From: CAWAND01 sp963783335
GTDB taxonomy: Bacteria > Chloroflexota > Anaerolineae > Anaerolineales > E44-bin32
Direction: 5' to 3'
Length of the DNA: 64,000 nucleotides
Assembly: GCA_963783335.1 (NCBI GenBank)
Contig: CAWAND010000004.1
Location: 434,001-498,000 of the forward strand
The notes under the pieces were generated by a model. That model saw only the letters and a list, made by a program, of their open reading frames with translations. It did no database searches and was not told the origin of the DNA. Positions 26,804 through 34,977 of the stretch are shown in pieces; position 1 is the first letter of the stretch, and the number at the start of each line of letters is the position of its first letter. The position numbers and the translations under genes are program-made.

Positions 26804-27247
26804 CTAGGGTCGGTCTTCGATGAAAGGGCGAATGCCCTTATAAACGCGCTGCCCCGAAAGGGTTCGCAGGATCATGTCGGGGGAACGATCGAGGCGAGCC
26901 CCCAGTTCCTTGGCTGACAGGGGCGCGTTGCCGTTGGCCATGAAGACGCGGAAGATGGCGTTGATCAGGCTGGTCTGGGGGGTCAGGTAATCGGGCTGCT
27001 GCGAGCAGTGGGTGATGAGGATGTTTTGGATCGCCGGCACACGCGTCACTTCTGCCGTTTGTGGATCGACGTGATCCACCATTGAAGAGGCGTCCATATC
27101 GCGATAGGTCTCTTGATGCTCAGTGCATAGATGGCTGCGCATGTAGACGTCGAGATCGCGGTCGGCTCGCTCCCACCACTGATAGTCGATGTGAAATCTG
27201 GTGTCGACTGTCGGGCGGATCAGCCGCCGGGCAAGATCTGGGTCCAT
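26804..27247 (-). CDS. Unknown protein, second gene of a two-gene operon
   Basis: This is a 147-residue soluble protein with no family I can name. The N-terminal half is rich in charged and aromatic residues (HIDYQWWERADRDLDVYM, CTEHQETY); the C-terminal half looks like a winged-helix segment (TPQTSLINAIFRVFMANGN, PLSAKELGARLDRSPDMIL, RTLSGQRVYKGIRPF). A nucleic-acid-binding role is possible on that basis only. It starts five bases after the stop of the larger unknown gene, so the two are translated together and probably act together. Confidence 0.75.
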   Translation of the reverse strand: MDPDLARRLIRPTVDTRFHIDYQWWERADRDLDVYMRSHLCTEHQETYRDMDASSMVDHVDPQTAEVTRVPAIQNILITHCSQQPDYLTPQTSLINAIFRVFMANGNAPLSAKELGARLDRSPDMILRTLSGQRVYKGIRPFIEDRP

Positions 27248-27252
27248 ACCGC

Positions 27253-28854
27253 TCAGCCTCCACCCTGAATCTTGTCTTCCATGCGCCAGTAAAGGTCCCC
27301 GACATGCTGATAATAGGACCGGGTCGTCAGCTCGGCGAAGATGGGGGCCGGCGGCAATCTTCGCAGCACGTTCACGCCCGAGTAGAGCGACTGTGCGTGC
27401 ACCGCGCTTTGAGGATTGAGTTTCGCCAATTCCCTGAAGACAAAAGCCACCAGTTCCTCATCGTTCATCCGTCGCTGGCTGCCCTGCAGCCAGGCTTCAT
27501 CAAGGGCGATTGGATCGACGAGGCCGACGACCATCAGATCATCGTATGCCGTGCCCACCGGCTGCTTGAGCATGGTAAAGCCGACGTGGCCATTGTTGAT
27601 GGAAATCGTCCTGATCCAATCGTTGCGACGCCGGCGTTCGAGCGCTTCGACAATCACCTCGCCGGCGGTTTCTCCCGGGCTGACTTTGATCAACCCGCCA
27701 GCTGGGACATCATAGCGACGATACCATTCGTCCAGGCCAAAGACATAGCGGTCGGCGCGCACGACCCAACCCGGGAACTTGTCGCCGCTGTGACCGTCGA
27801 CCAAGATGAAGCGAATGCGGGGCGCCTCGTAGGCTGTGGGGAAGAGCGTCTGGAGCTGGCTTGAAAGGGGGAGCGTGCCGACTCTCCAGTGAGGAAACAG
27901 CAAAGGAATGGTCACGGACTCGACCGGCTCGCTCGGCGCTTCCAGCGGACTCAACTCGTCGTCCAACCGCCGCTCCAGCTCCAGCAGTTCCTCCGTCAGC
28001 TGACGGCGATCAGTTCCACGGCGTGTGTACTCCAGCCGCTGTGGCGGATAGAGCACCTCCGGCGGCTCCAAGCGCCGCAGATACCAGAGTGTCTGGCCGG
28101 CTGGACCGACTTCATCAAATCGCTCATCTTCCTGAAGTGCATAGTCGACGGAGAAGGTTGCCAGCAGGGGATCGATCCCTTCGGGAAGCTCGATGTGCTC
28201 CAACAGAGCGGACGTCGGCAGCGGGCCGCCTCCACCGACATCGAGTACGGCCTCTGCCAGATTCAAATGCCCGGAATGTATGTCGGCCAGCAGGGCCCGC
28301 GGGAACCATCGCCCAGCGATCTGAACGATATCTGGGGTACTGGCGAGGCTGGTGCGCAGCTTGTCTTCGAGGTCATTGCCGAAGCGGGCGAGGACGGCCT
28401 CGCCCGAATCCAACATTTCCGCATCTTCTTCAGGTTCTTCTGGCTGGTTCAGGACGTGATCAGCCAATTGGGCCGCAAAGCTGTGCGATTGACCATCGAT
28501 GTCAACATCGATCACTTTGAACTCGCCGAGTTCCGGGTTGTCCCCAGCGCGTACTTTGCGCACGACGCCGACGGCATGATCCATCGCCGGAAAGGCGAGC
28601 TTCTCACCTACTTGAAATGCTTCGGCGGGCAGGTAAACCCGTTCGTCGGGCGCGGCAGCTTGCCGAGCCTTCTCCTCGAGCTGCTTGAGATGGAGCTCGA
28701 CCAGGGGCTCAAGCATCTCCCCGGTGGTGAGAGGATGCTCGCGCTCGAGCAAGAGATTCGTGATGAACTCTAAGTCAGTGTCGGTAACCTGGAACTCTGT
28801 CCAGAAAGCGTCACGGGAGAGTGTGAGGGTAGAAACCATGCGTCTTTTCGTCAA
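27253..28854 (-). CDS. Large unknown protein, first gene of a two-gene operon
   Basis: This 533-residue soluble acidic protein is of no family I recognise. Its first 90 residues (FWTEFQVTDTDLEFITNLLLEREHPLT) look like a helical domain. A beta-rich segment follows (YLPAEAFQVGEKLAFPAMDH, GVVRKVRAGDNPELGEFKVI), reminiscent of a small barrel. The C-terminal half has further strand-rich sequence and an LRRLPPAPIFAELTTRSYYQHV end. The start is either TTG at 28854 or ATG at 28839; neither has a strong ribosome site. It is paired with the 147-residue unknown gene. Confidence 0.78.
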   Translation of the reverse strand: MTKRRMVSTLTLSRDAFWTEFQVTDTDLEFITNLLLEREHPLTTGEMLEPLVELHLKQLEEKARQAAAPDERVYLPAEAFQVGEKLAFPAMDHAVGVVRKVRAGDNPELGEFKVIDVDIDGQSHSFAAQLADHVLNQPEEPEEDAEMLDSGEAVLARFGNDLEDKLRTSLASTPDIVQIAGRWFPRALLADIHSGHLNLAEAVLDVGGGGPLPTSALLEHIELPEGIDPLLATFSVDYALQEDERFDEVGPAGQTLWYLRRLEPPEVLYPPQRLEYTRRGTDRRQLTEELLELERRLDDELSPLEAPSEPVESVTIPLLFPHWRVGTLPLSSQLQTLFPTAYEAPRIRFILVDGHSGDKFPGWVVRADRYVFGLDEWYRRYDVPAGGLIKVSPGETAGEVIVEALERRRRNDWIRTISINNGHVGFTMLKQPVGTAYDDLMVVGLVDPIALDEAWLQGSQRRMNDEELVAFVFRELAKLNPQSAVHAQSLYSGVNVLRRLPPAPIFAELTTRSYYQHVGDLYWRMEDKIQGGG

Positions 28855-28952
28855 TGTCTTCCCCGGGGAGTTGCCCCGGCATTATACACTATCGGCCTTT
28901 CCAAGCTCCAAGCTGGACCATTGGAGCAGCAGGAAAGCAGCAGCACACGTTG

Positions 28953-30350
28953 TCACGGATAGGTGTTCTTCACCCATTCCATTGGATCGACCGGCACACC
29001 CCCGACTCGAATCTCCCAGTGCAGGTGGGGCCCGGTCACGCGACCCGTCCCGCCCACCTTGCCAATTTCCTGGCCGGTCACCACCTCATCGCCGGTCTTG
29101 ACTTCGAACTCGGATTGATGGAAATAGAGGCTGAACACCCCCCAACCGTGGTCGATGATGGTGGTGTTGCCTCGGACGGTAAGCGGACCATTGAACACAA
29201 CTTTGCCGGGCGCGGGCGCCAGGATTGGTGTCCCCACGCCGCCGAAGAAATCCAACCCAGTGTGGTAGCGGGTGTAGCCCGTTCCGTTGTAGTTGCGGCG
29301 GGTTCCAAACACCGAGGGAAAACTATCCGTGTAGTAGTCGGAAGGAAACTGGAATGGCCCCGACCAGAGTTTGTCCGGCGTGACCTGATCAACGATCTTC
29401 GAGATGAACGAGTCCTCTGGCACCGTGTTGGCCGGGTCGAGGGTCTCGGGCGGCACATGCAATATGGGGTCGTAGCCATAGTCCCCTGCCCGGATGCGGA
29501 TAGGTTGACTGAAGCTGTAGGAGGACCCCTCTTTGGAGTCCGGAGCTATCGTCAGGGTAAGAGCATACAACCCCGGGTCAGTCAGCGCGTCGACGCCCTG
29601 CAGGGCCACCTGCTCATCTGGAGCATCCACCTCAAAACTCAGCGGCCAGGGGCCGAGACTCCCGCCGAGACTTGACTCCGGTGCCCCTTCGACATGGATT
29701 TCCTCAACCTGGCCCTGAACCGCGGCCGGCGGATCAACAGTGACCGAAGTGATCGGGCTTGGGAGCGCGCTGGGGGGCTGATCGCCCCCGGGCACGCTGA
29801 TCACCGAACCGGGCAGCAGCCACGCCTGAGCGCCGAGATCGTTGGCCGAGTTCAGGGTCCACGGATCGACGTTCTCCTGTAGGGCAAGCTCAAGTCGCGT
29901 CTCACCGGGCCCCACCCAGCGGGAGTGGGCCTGCGGAAGCGCCGCCGGACCGTCATTTTGGGGCAGGATCACCTCTTGGCCCAGATAGACACTGTCCGGC
30001 CGGACGATGTGGTTGAGGCGGACCATGGCATCTTGGCTAAGACCGTACTCTCGGCTGAGGCTGGCCAGGTCCTCGCCAAAGGCCACCGAATGGGTTGAGA
30101 GAATGCCTGTGACGCCCTCGAACCCAGGGATGACCAACTTGGTGCCGGGCTGGATCGAAGACGGATCTGCTATCGCATTCAGCTGAGAGAGCTCGTCGAC
30201 GGTGGTTCCGAAGGTGCGGGCGATGCCGCTCAAGGTGTCCCCTGGCTGGACGACATACGTGGGGCCCTGGTTCTGGGCACCGGCTGGCAAGGGGGGCCAG
30301 AATAATCCGAGGCTGAGACTAAGGACCAGAAGCAAGAACCGGCGCCGCAT
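28953..30350 (-). CDS. LysM- and M23-domain peptidoglycan endopeptidase
   Basis: This is a 465-residue secreted protein. After a signal peptide come a LysM repeat (YVVQPGDTLSGIARTFGTTVDEL) and a second weaker one (STHSVAFGEDLASLSREYGL), then an Ig-like beta region, then a C-terminal M23 peptidase domain with its zinc ligands in YHTGLDFFGG and HLHWEIRVGG. Enzymes of this type cut peptide bridges in peptidoglycan during growth or separation, or serve as LytM-like activators. All catalytic ligands appear present. It overlaps the DUF192 gene upstream by 32 bases. Confidence 0.93.
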   Translation of the reverse strand: MRRRFLLLVLSLSLGLFWPPLPAGAQNQGPTYVVQPGDTLSGIARTFGTTVDELSQLNAIADPSSIQPGTKLVIPGFEGVTGILSTHSVAFGEDLASLSREYGLSQDAMVRLNHIVRPDSVYLGQEVILPQNDGPAALPQAHSRWVGPGETRLELALQENVDPWTLNSANDLGAQAWLLPGSVISVPGGDQPPSALPSPITSVTVDPPAAVQGQVEEIHVEGAPESSLGGSLGPWPLSFEVDAPDEQVALQGVDALTDPGLYALTLTIAPDSKEGSSYSFSQPIRIRAGDYGYDPILHVPPETLDPANTVPEDSFISKIVDQVTPDKLWSGPFQFPSDYYTDSFPSVFGTRRNYNGTGYTRYHTGLDFFGGVGTPILAPAPGKVVFNGPLTVRGNTTIIDHGWGVFSLYFHQSEFEVKTGDEVVTGQEIGKVGGTGRVTGPHLHWEIRVGGVPVDPMEWVKNTYP

Positions 30351-30711
30351 TCACGAACTCCAAACAATCATTGATGGCGACGGATTCTAACATGCCAGGC
30401 GGGCCTTCCAAGATGAACTTGGCCGCCACTTTGGGGGCATACAGGCGCCAAGGCAGCGCCAGCCTAGTGTCCACAACTCGCCCATCGGCCGCCACCCAAG
30501 CCACACCGAGCGGCATGAAGACGAACCACATGTGGATGGCTGTCCCCGACCGGGACTCGCGTCCTTCCACCAGAAGGAGTCCCTCCCCCGGGCCAAGGCT
30601 TCGGCGAAAGGTCAGACCTCGCAGGCGACAGGCGAATGTGTCGCACCATCGTGCCCGGATGACCTGCAGGTCCGCCTGGGATGCGTTGTGAACCTCAATC
30701 CAATGCGTCAT
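30319..30711 (-). CDS. DUF192 family protein
   Basis: This is a 130-residue protein. FACRLRGLTFRRSLGPGEGLLLV, then HMWFVFMPLGVAWVAADGRVVD and LALPWRLYAPKVAAKFILEGPPGM are the characteristic blocks of DUF192 (a small all-beta family). Its start is followed by a polar N-terminus with no signal peptide, whereas many DUF192 proteins are exported. The function is unknown. The stop codon lies inside the LysM/M23 gene, so the two genes overlap. Confidence 0.88.
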   Translation of the reverse strand: MTHWIEVHNASQADLQVIRARWCDTFACRLRGLTFRRSLGPGEGLLLVEGRESRSGTAIHMWFVFMPLGVAWVAADGRVVDTRLALPWRLYAPKVAAKFILEGPPGMLESVAINDCLEFVNAAPVLASGP

Positions 30712-30718
30712 CTGCCAA

Positions 30719-30743
30719 CAAAAAAGGGCGACCGCTGTCGCCC
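30719..30743 (-). terminator. Factor-independent terminator of the receiver gene
   Basis: On the minus strand GGGCGAC (30737-30743) pairs with GTCGCCC (30726-30732) around a short loop, followed by a run of T. It lies 26 bases after the receiver gene stop. Confidence 0.8.
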
Positions 30744-30768
30744 TGACTCAAACACTAGCCATCTCCTC

Positions 30769-31155
30769 CTACTCCAGGACACCCAAGATCTTCTCAACGC
30801 TCTCAAGCAGTTCTTGGGGACCGAAGGGCTTGGTGATGTAATCGTCCACCTTGGCAATGTGCAGCCCGAGCACTTTGTCTATTGACTGCGCCTTGGCGGT
30901 TACGACAACCACCGGGATGCCTTTCAAATCAGGCTCGGCCTTCATCTGTTGATAGACTTCCCAACCGTCCATGTCCGGCATCATCAGGTCAAGCAGGACC
31001 AGGTCGGGGTGTTCGCGGCGGACCGTTTCCAGTCCCTCGACGCCGCCATTGGCGCCAATGACCATGAACCCTTTGCGCCCCAGGATCAAGCGCACGAGGT
31101 CGATCATCTCGGGCTCGTCCTCGATGCAGACGACGCGTTTCGGATCTTCCACCAT
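30769..31155 (-). CDS. Stand-alone response regulator receiver domain
   Basis: This 128-residue CheY-like protein has the acidic pocket at Glu12/Asp13, the phospho-acceptor Asp56 (VLLDLMMPDMDG), Thr86 and Lys109 (YITKPFGPQEL). No output domain follows, so it acts by protein contact or as a phosphate relay. No histidine kinase gene is in the window. It is a single-gene transcript with its own terminator. Confidence 0.95.
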   Translation of the reverse strand: MVEDPKRVVCIEDEPEMIDLVRLILGRKGFMVIGANGGVEGLETVRREHPDLVLLDLMMPDMDGWEVYQQMKAEPDLKGIPVVVVTAKAQSIDKVLGLHIAKVDDYITKPFGPQELLESVEKILGVLE

Positions 31156-31263
31156 GAAAGGGGGGCTCCTGGCTGCCTAGAAGGTTCCCTAGTCTACCAT
31201 AGGGGGCCTTCCAGGCAAACTTGCCCAAAAGTCCTACACGGACGTCGAATCGGGCCAGGCAGC

Positions 31264-32403
31264 TCAGCTCGTATGCGGGCCGGCAGTTGGGTTCAGGATT
31301 TCAGGATGGTCGGCGGCCAGATGGTAGATCTCGTTGATGTCTTGGGCTGTTAGCAGCCCTAAGAATTTCCCACCATCGACCACCGGCAATGTGTCGGCAT
31401 GGGACTCAGCCATTCGCTGCTGCACCTTGAACAGCTCTTCCCCGGGCCGCACAGGTTCTATGTCGGTCATCATGACCTGGCGAACCGGAACCTCACCCCC
31501 CTGCGTCTGCATCGCCTCCACGAGCTTCTTGTGGGGAAGAAGGCCGATGTATTGGCCCGACTCGCACACAGCGAAGCTGGACTGGAAGGTTGTAAGGGTG
31601 AGGTGCACCGCCTCCCCTAGGCTGGCATCAGGCGAGAGAACATGTGATTGGCGCGTGTATGCCTGGTTGACCTTCAGGCCGGAGAGCACCCGACGCACTT
31701 GCGACATCTGGCCCTCTTGGGAGGCGCCGAAAAAGATGAAGATCGCGATCAAGATGAGGAACAAGTTGCCTTGAAAGAACCCCCAGAACCCCATCAAGAA
31801 CGCCAGACCCTGGCCCACAATCACGGCCAGGGACGTCGCCCGACGGCTGCCTAGCCACGTCGCCATGAGCGATCGAAGCACCCTGCCGCCATCCATTGGA
31901 AAGGCAGGAAGCAGATTGAAGGCGGCGATGAAGATATTGGTGGCGAAGATGTAGCTGAAAATTGCCGCCAGGTCCAGCTGTCCCATTTGTTGGAGCCCGG
32001 CCATCAGCCGCCCAGGGTTGAGCGAAACTCCCAACGGGATGGCCACGATGACCAGGATGATGCCAAGCACTAGGTTAACTGCCGGCCCGGCAATGGCCAC
32101 CGCTAATTCCTGCCCGGGTTTGTCCGGCATCCGTCCCATCTGGGCCACGCCGCCGATGGGCAGCAGGACAATCTGCCGGATGGGGATGCCATACCCGAGG
32201 GCAACGAAGCTATGCCCCAATTCGTGCAGGACAACAATCGCGAACAGAAGCAGGGTGACAATCACCCCGAACACAGCTCCTTCCCAGCCTCGCCCACTCG
32301 CCAAGCCAAACTGGAAAGCAGCCCAGATCAAGATGAGCGGGAACGTCACATGCATCTTGATGTCGATTCCATGTACACTGAAGAGCTTTATCGATCCACC
32401 CAT
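31264..32403 (-). CDS. Site-2 protease (M50) with C-terminal CBS domains
   Basis: I start at the ATG at 32403 (379 residues), since MGGSIKLFSVHGIDIKMHVT is the family's usual N-terminus. The zinc motif is HELGH (60-64) and the third ligand is in NLLPAFPMDGG (Asp171). Six or so transmembrane helices carry them. The C-terminal 130 residues hold two CBS repeats (VMMTDIEPVRPGEELFKVQQ, TLPVVDGGKFLGLLTAQDI), which may sense adenine nucleotides. Intramembrane proteases of this SpoIVFB-like class release membrane-bound factors; the substrate is not evident. Confidence 0.92.
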   Translation of the reverse strand: MGGSIKLFSVHGIDIKMHVTFPLILIWAAFQFGLASGRGWEGAVFGVIVTLLLFAIVVLHELGHSFVALGYGIPIRQIVLLPIGGVAQMGRMPDKPGQELAVAIAGPAVNLVLGIILVIVAIPLGVSLNPGRLMAGLQQMGQLDLAAIFSYIFATNIFIAAFNLLPAFPMDGGRVLRSLMATWLGSRRATSLAVIVGQGLAFLMGFWGFFQGNLFLILIAIFIFFGASQEGQMSQVRRVLSGLKVNQAYTRQSHVLSPDASLGEAVHLTLTTFQSSFAVCESGQYIGLLPHKKLVEAMQTQGGEVPVRQVMMTDIEPVRPGEELFKVQQRMAESHADTLPVVDGGKFLGLLTAQDINEIYHLAADHPEILNPTAGPHTS

Positions 32404-32523
32404 GGCAGCTATCTCTCGCAATGAAGATTTGTGGTTTGAGTATACCGTTGTCCCATAAGAGACATGCAAGAATGGCAGACTGGGCATTGACTGCCCGATG
32501 ACACCCCGATGCAACGCGCCCGA

Positions 32524-33888
32524 TCAGTACTGGGCATTGGGGCAGAGGGGCGGGAATTCGGCCGGCGACCCCGGCGGTGGGGACCATAGAAAGTACCAGT
32601 AGAAACTGGCATAGCTTTCTGCTATCGGCTTGGAGGCATCATCTTCCATTGGGGTCTTGGTACGCATCAGCCGGACCTGCCAATTGAAGACCCCACAGTT
32701 GGGTTTGTGGAACAGGGAACTCGGAACTGTCAATTGGGTGTCTCGGGTCGAGTAGGTTCGGCTGAAACTCAATTCGTCATAGTTGTAGCTCAAGTCCACC
32801 TGGTAGAACTCGTTAACACTCAGCGTCTTCACCGGAGCCCATGTCAAAACGATGGGCACATCCGCCCCCTTGAAGATGGCACCCAGCGGCGGAGACAGCT
32901 GCTGCGGTCCTGGCAGCAGGCGTGGCAGAGGCTCGGGAGCTTTGCCGTTTGCCACGACGCCCTCCGGGAGCTCAAATGTATCTCGCAGTACCGCGTGCGC
33001 ATTCACCCCCGCCGGCGGCAGGACGACTGTCGTGCCGATGGCGAATGTCTTGCCTGAGGCGGTGTCCATGAAGACCACCCATTCGATGTCATCATAAGGA
33101 TACTGACCCCGCATTTCGACCTTCCATGAGGACCGTCCCTGAAAGTCGAACGGCGTGATCTCGCCAATTCCCCGAACTGGTGTGAAGCCAAATTCACCGA
33201 TATCGTCGAGCAGGAAGCGGCGCACAGCCTGCGGGCCCACCAGATCGTCCAACCCGCTTCGCCAGTGGATCTCAAGCCAGGCTTCAGGCAAGACGTGGGA
33301 TGCCGGGATTACGCCTCCCCAACGGATCATCCCGTTCTTCGCGTCACCTCGCTCTGCGACCAATGACGGTTGAATTCCGCGCAGCGTCGGAGCAGCGATC
33401 CAGAATCCGTACTTCTGGAGCAGCGTCTCACTCTCCGAAGGTTCGACCCGGACAACTCCTTGGGCGCGTCCGGCGGCCCCATCACCCTTGACAGTCACCT
33501 CGATCGTCCAAGCTCCGGCCTGCGTTCGATGCGGGATGAGCCATGAACTGGCGCGGTAGACCCCCTCCTCGCCAGCTTTCATGGGGTCGACCACCACCAG
33601 CCTGCCACTGGGGTCCTTGACCTCGATTTCGGCCTCCGCGTCACCCACCGGTAGCCCTGCCGCATTGGTCACCCGGATGATGACGCTCATCGTCCCGCCC
33701 ATCTCAACTGAGGTTTCCCCTGTGGGATAGAGCAATTCGACGGTCAGCCGCTCGATAGGCGTCGGCTGGGGATCGGTTGGAACACCCACCAGAGACGAAC
33801 CCGCCTGAGGGTGGCAGGCCACCACAAACACGGCCGAGATCAGACAAACTCCCGCTCCGACGTGGCAGATTTTCGAGTGCTTTCCCAT
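32524..33888 (-). CDS. Secreted lipoprotein with Ig-like domains, function unknown
   Basis: This is a 454-residue protein with signal peptide and lipobox VVAC (Cys25). An N-terminal Ig/FixH-like domain (LTVELLYPTGETSVEMGGTM, VIIRVTNAAGLPVGDAEAEI) is followed by a long beta-rich region with many aromatics (WIAAPTLRGIQPSLVAERG, FDFQGRSSWKVEMRGQYPYD). Near the C-terminus VPIVLTWAPVKTLSVNEFYQ and VFNWQVRLMR resemble a fibronectin-like fold used for carbohydrate or protein binding. I cannot assign a function. Confidence 0.75.
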   Translation of the reverse strand: MGKHSKICHVGAGVCLISAVFVVACHPQAGSSLVGVPTDPQPTPIERLTVELLYPTGETSVEMGGTMSVIIRVTNAAGLPVGDAEAEIEVKDPSGRLVVVDPMKAGEEGVYRASSWLIPHRTQAGAWTIEVTVKGDGAAGRAQGVVRVEPSESETLLQKYGFWIAAPTLRGIQPSLVAERGDAKNGMIRWGGVIPASHVLPEAWLEIHWRSGLDDLVGPQAVRRFLLDDIGEFGFTPVRGIGEITPFDFQGRSSWKVEMRGQYPYDDIEWVVFMDTASGKTFAIGTTVVLPPAGVNAHAVLRDTFELPEGVVANGKAPEPLPRLLPGPQQLSPPLGAIFKGADVPIVLTWAPVKTLSVNEFYQVDLSYNYDELSFSRTYSTRDTQLTVPSSLFHKPNCGVFNWQVRLMRTKTPMEDDASKPIAESYASFYWYFLWSPPPGSPAEFPPLCPNAQY

Positions 33889-33903
33889 CCTTGTGCGCGT
33901 CTC

Positions 33904-34374
33904 CTAGGCCATCAGGGTGCACTGCGCCTGGTGCGTTTCACCGAGGCAGTATGCTGTGTGAAACGCCTTGGCCCCACCCAGGACCTCCGGATCGTCCAAG
34001 TCTTCCACCTGTCGAGATGCCTTCATCACCTTGCGGCAGGTCAACTCGAGATCGAATTTGACCCGGACCCAAAACGATGGTTCGACGGCTTCACCGCGAA
34101 GCCAGATATCGCCCCAATCCGCGTGTTGATCTTCCATCAGGAGGCAGGCTTGGATGTCCTCCAAATGCCAAGGTGACATGAGCCACCTGGGCGGCCAGTG
34201 ACGGACCGCCACCCATGACACGTTATGACGCTTGGGCGGCTGAGATCCCCTCCAAAGTTCTCGAACAGGGGAGTTCTCGCATCGTGAGAAGGTCCCACCC
34301 TGGGCCCCAAGCACCTCTTCCACGACGTTGAACAGCTCAGCGGTTGGAAGGTGTTCATCTAGCGACCTCGTCAT
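33904..34374 (-). CDS. Unknown 156-residue protein
   Basis: The ATG at 34374 has GGAGG seven bases upstream and starts MTRSLDEHLPTAELFNVVEE. The protein is soluble and tryptophan-rich (WRGSQPPKRHNVSWVAVRHWPPRWLMSPWH). Three cysteines lie in the second half (LTCRK, AYCLG, AQCTL). No family is recognised. It lies 15 bases upstream of the lipoprotein gene on the same strand, so the two are probably co-transcribed. Confidence 0.65.
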   Translation of the reverse strand: MTRSLDEHLPTAELFNVVEEVLGAQGGTFSRCENSPVRELWRGSQPPKRHNVSWVAVRHWPPRWLMSPWHLEDIQACLLMEDQHADWGDIWLRGEAVEPSFWVRVKFDLELTCRKVMKASRQVEDLDDPEVLGGAKAFHTAYCLGETHQAQCTLMA

Positions 34375-34579
34375 GTTTCGACCTCCGGCCCCTCTGCCCG
34401 CCAACCAAGCCGGTCGCACACCCCACGGCCTCAGGCACCCTTATCTCTCCATACCGAACCGCAACGTTACTACTCTTTCCAATGCTGGGAGGTTGATCAA
34501 GCTGCCGAAACGCAAAGACCCCTCTGGGGAGAAGGGCCCGGGAACTCGGGCCGAAGGGCCCATAGTTTGGATTGTGAGG

Positions 34580-34652
<73 letters not shown>

Positions 34653-34977
34653 GCTCCGGTACGGGGCCGACTTACCCGACCGGTCATCATTCTACCGCGC
34701 ACATCTGCCTCGGTCAACGCAGTCGGATGCCCGGACCCCATGCACGCGGAAAGTCGCCCACCGGACTCCGTTTGCGCCGGCTACCTACTTGGGTGATAAT
34801 GGGCACTCACATGTTGTGCTGACCGAAGGTGGCCAGCCATCCTGCCCCGTTGCCAGCTTGACGCCAGGGACGCAGAGCACGCCATAGGCGATCCTATTTG
34901 GCATATAATCGCTCATCCGCAGTTCGTGCACGGATTCGCTCGGCGCCAAGACAAGACATTCGGATGAGAGAGAGACC
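34653..34977. other. Intergenic region at the left edge of the secretion locus
   Basis: 325 bases with no gene. A TATAAT at 34904-34909 (after TTTGGCA) could be a -10 element for the plus-strand secretion operon; a matching -35 is not obvious. Nothing else is seen. Confidence 0.4.
34904..34909 (+). promoter_or_regulatory. Possible -10 element of the plus-strand secretion operon
   Basis: A consensus TATAAT lies 69 bases before the first vWA gene start. The -35 region has no TTGACA-like match. Confidence 0.35.
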
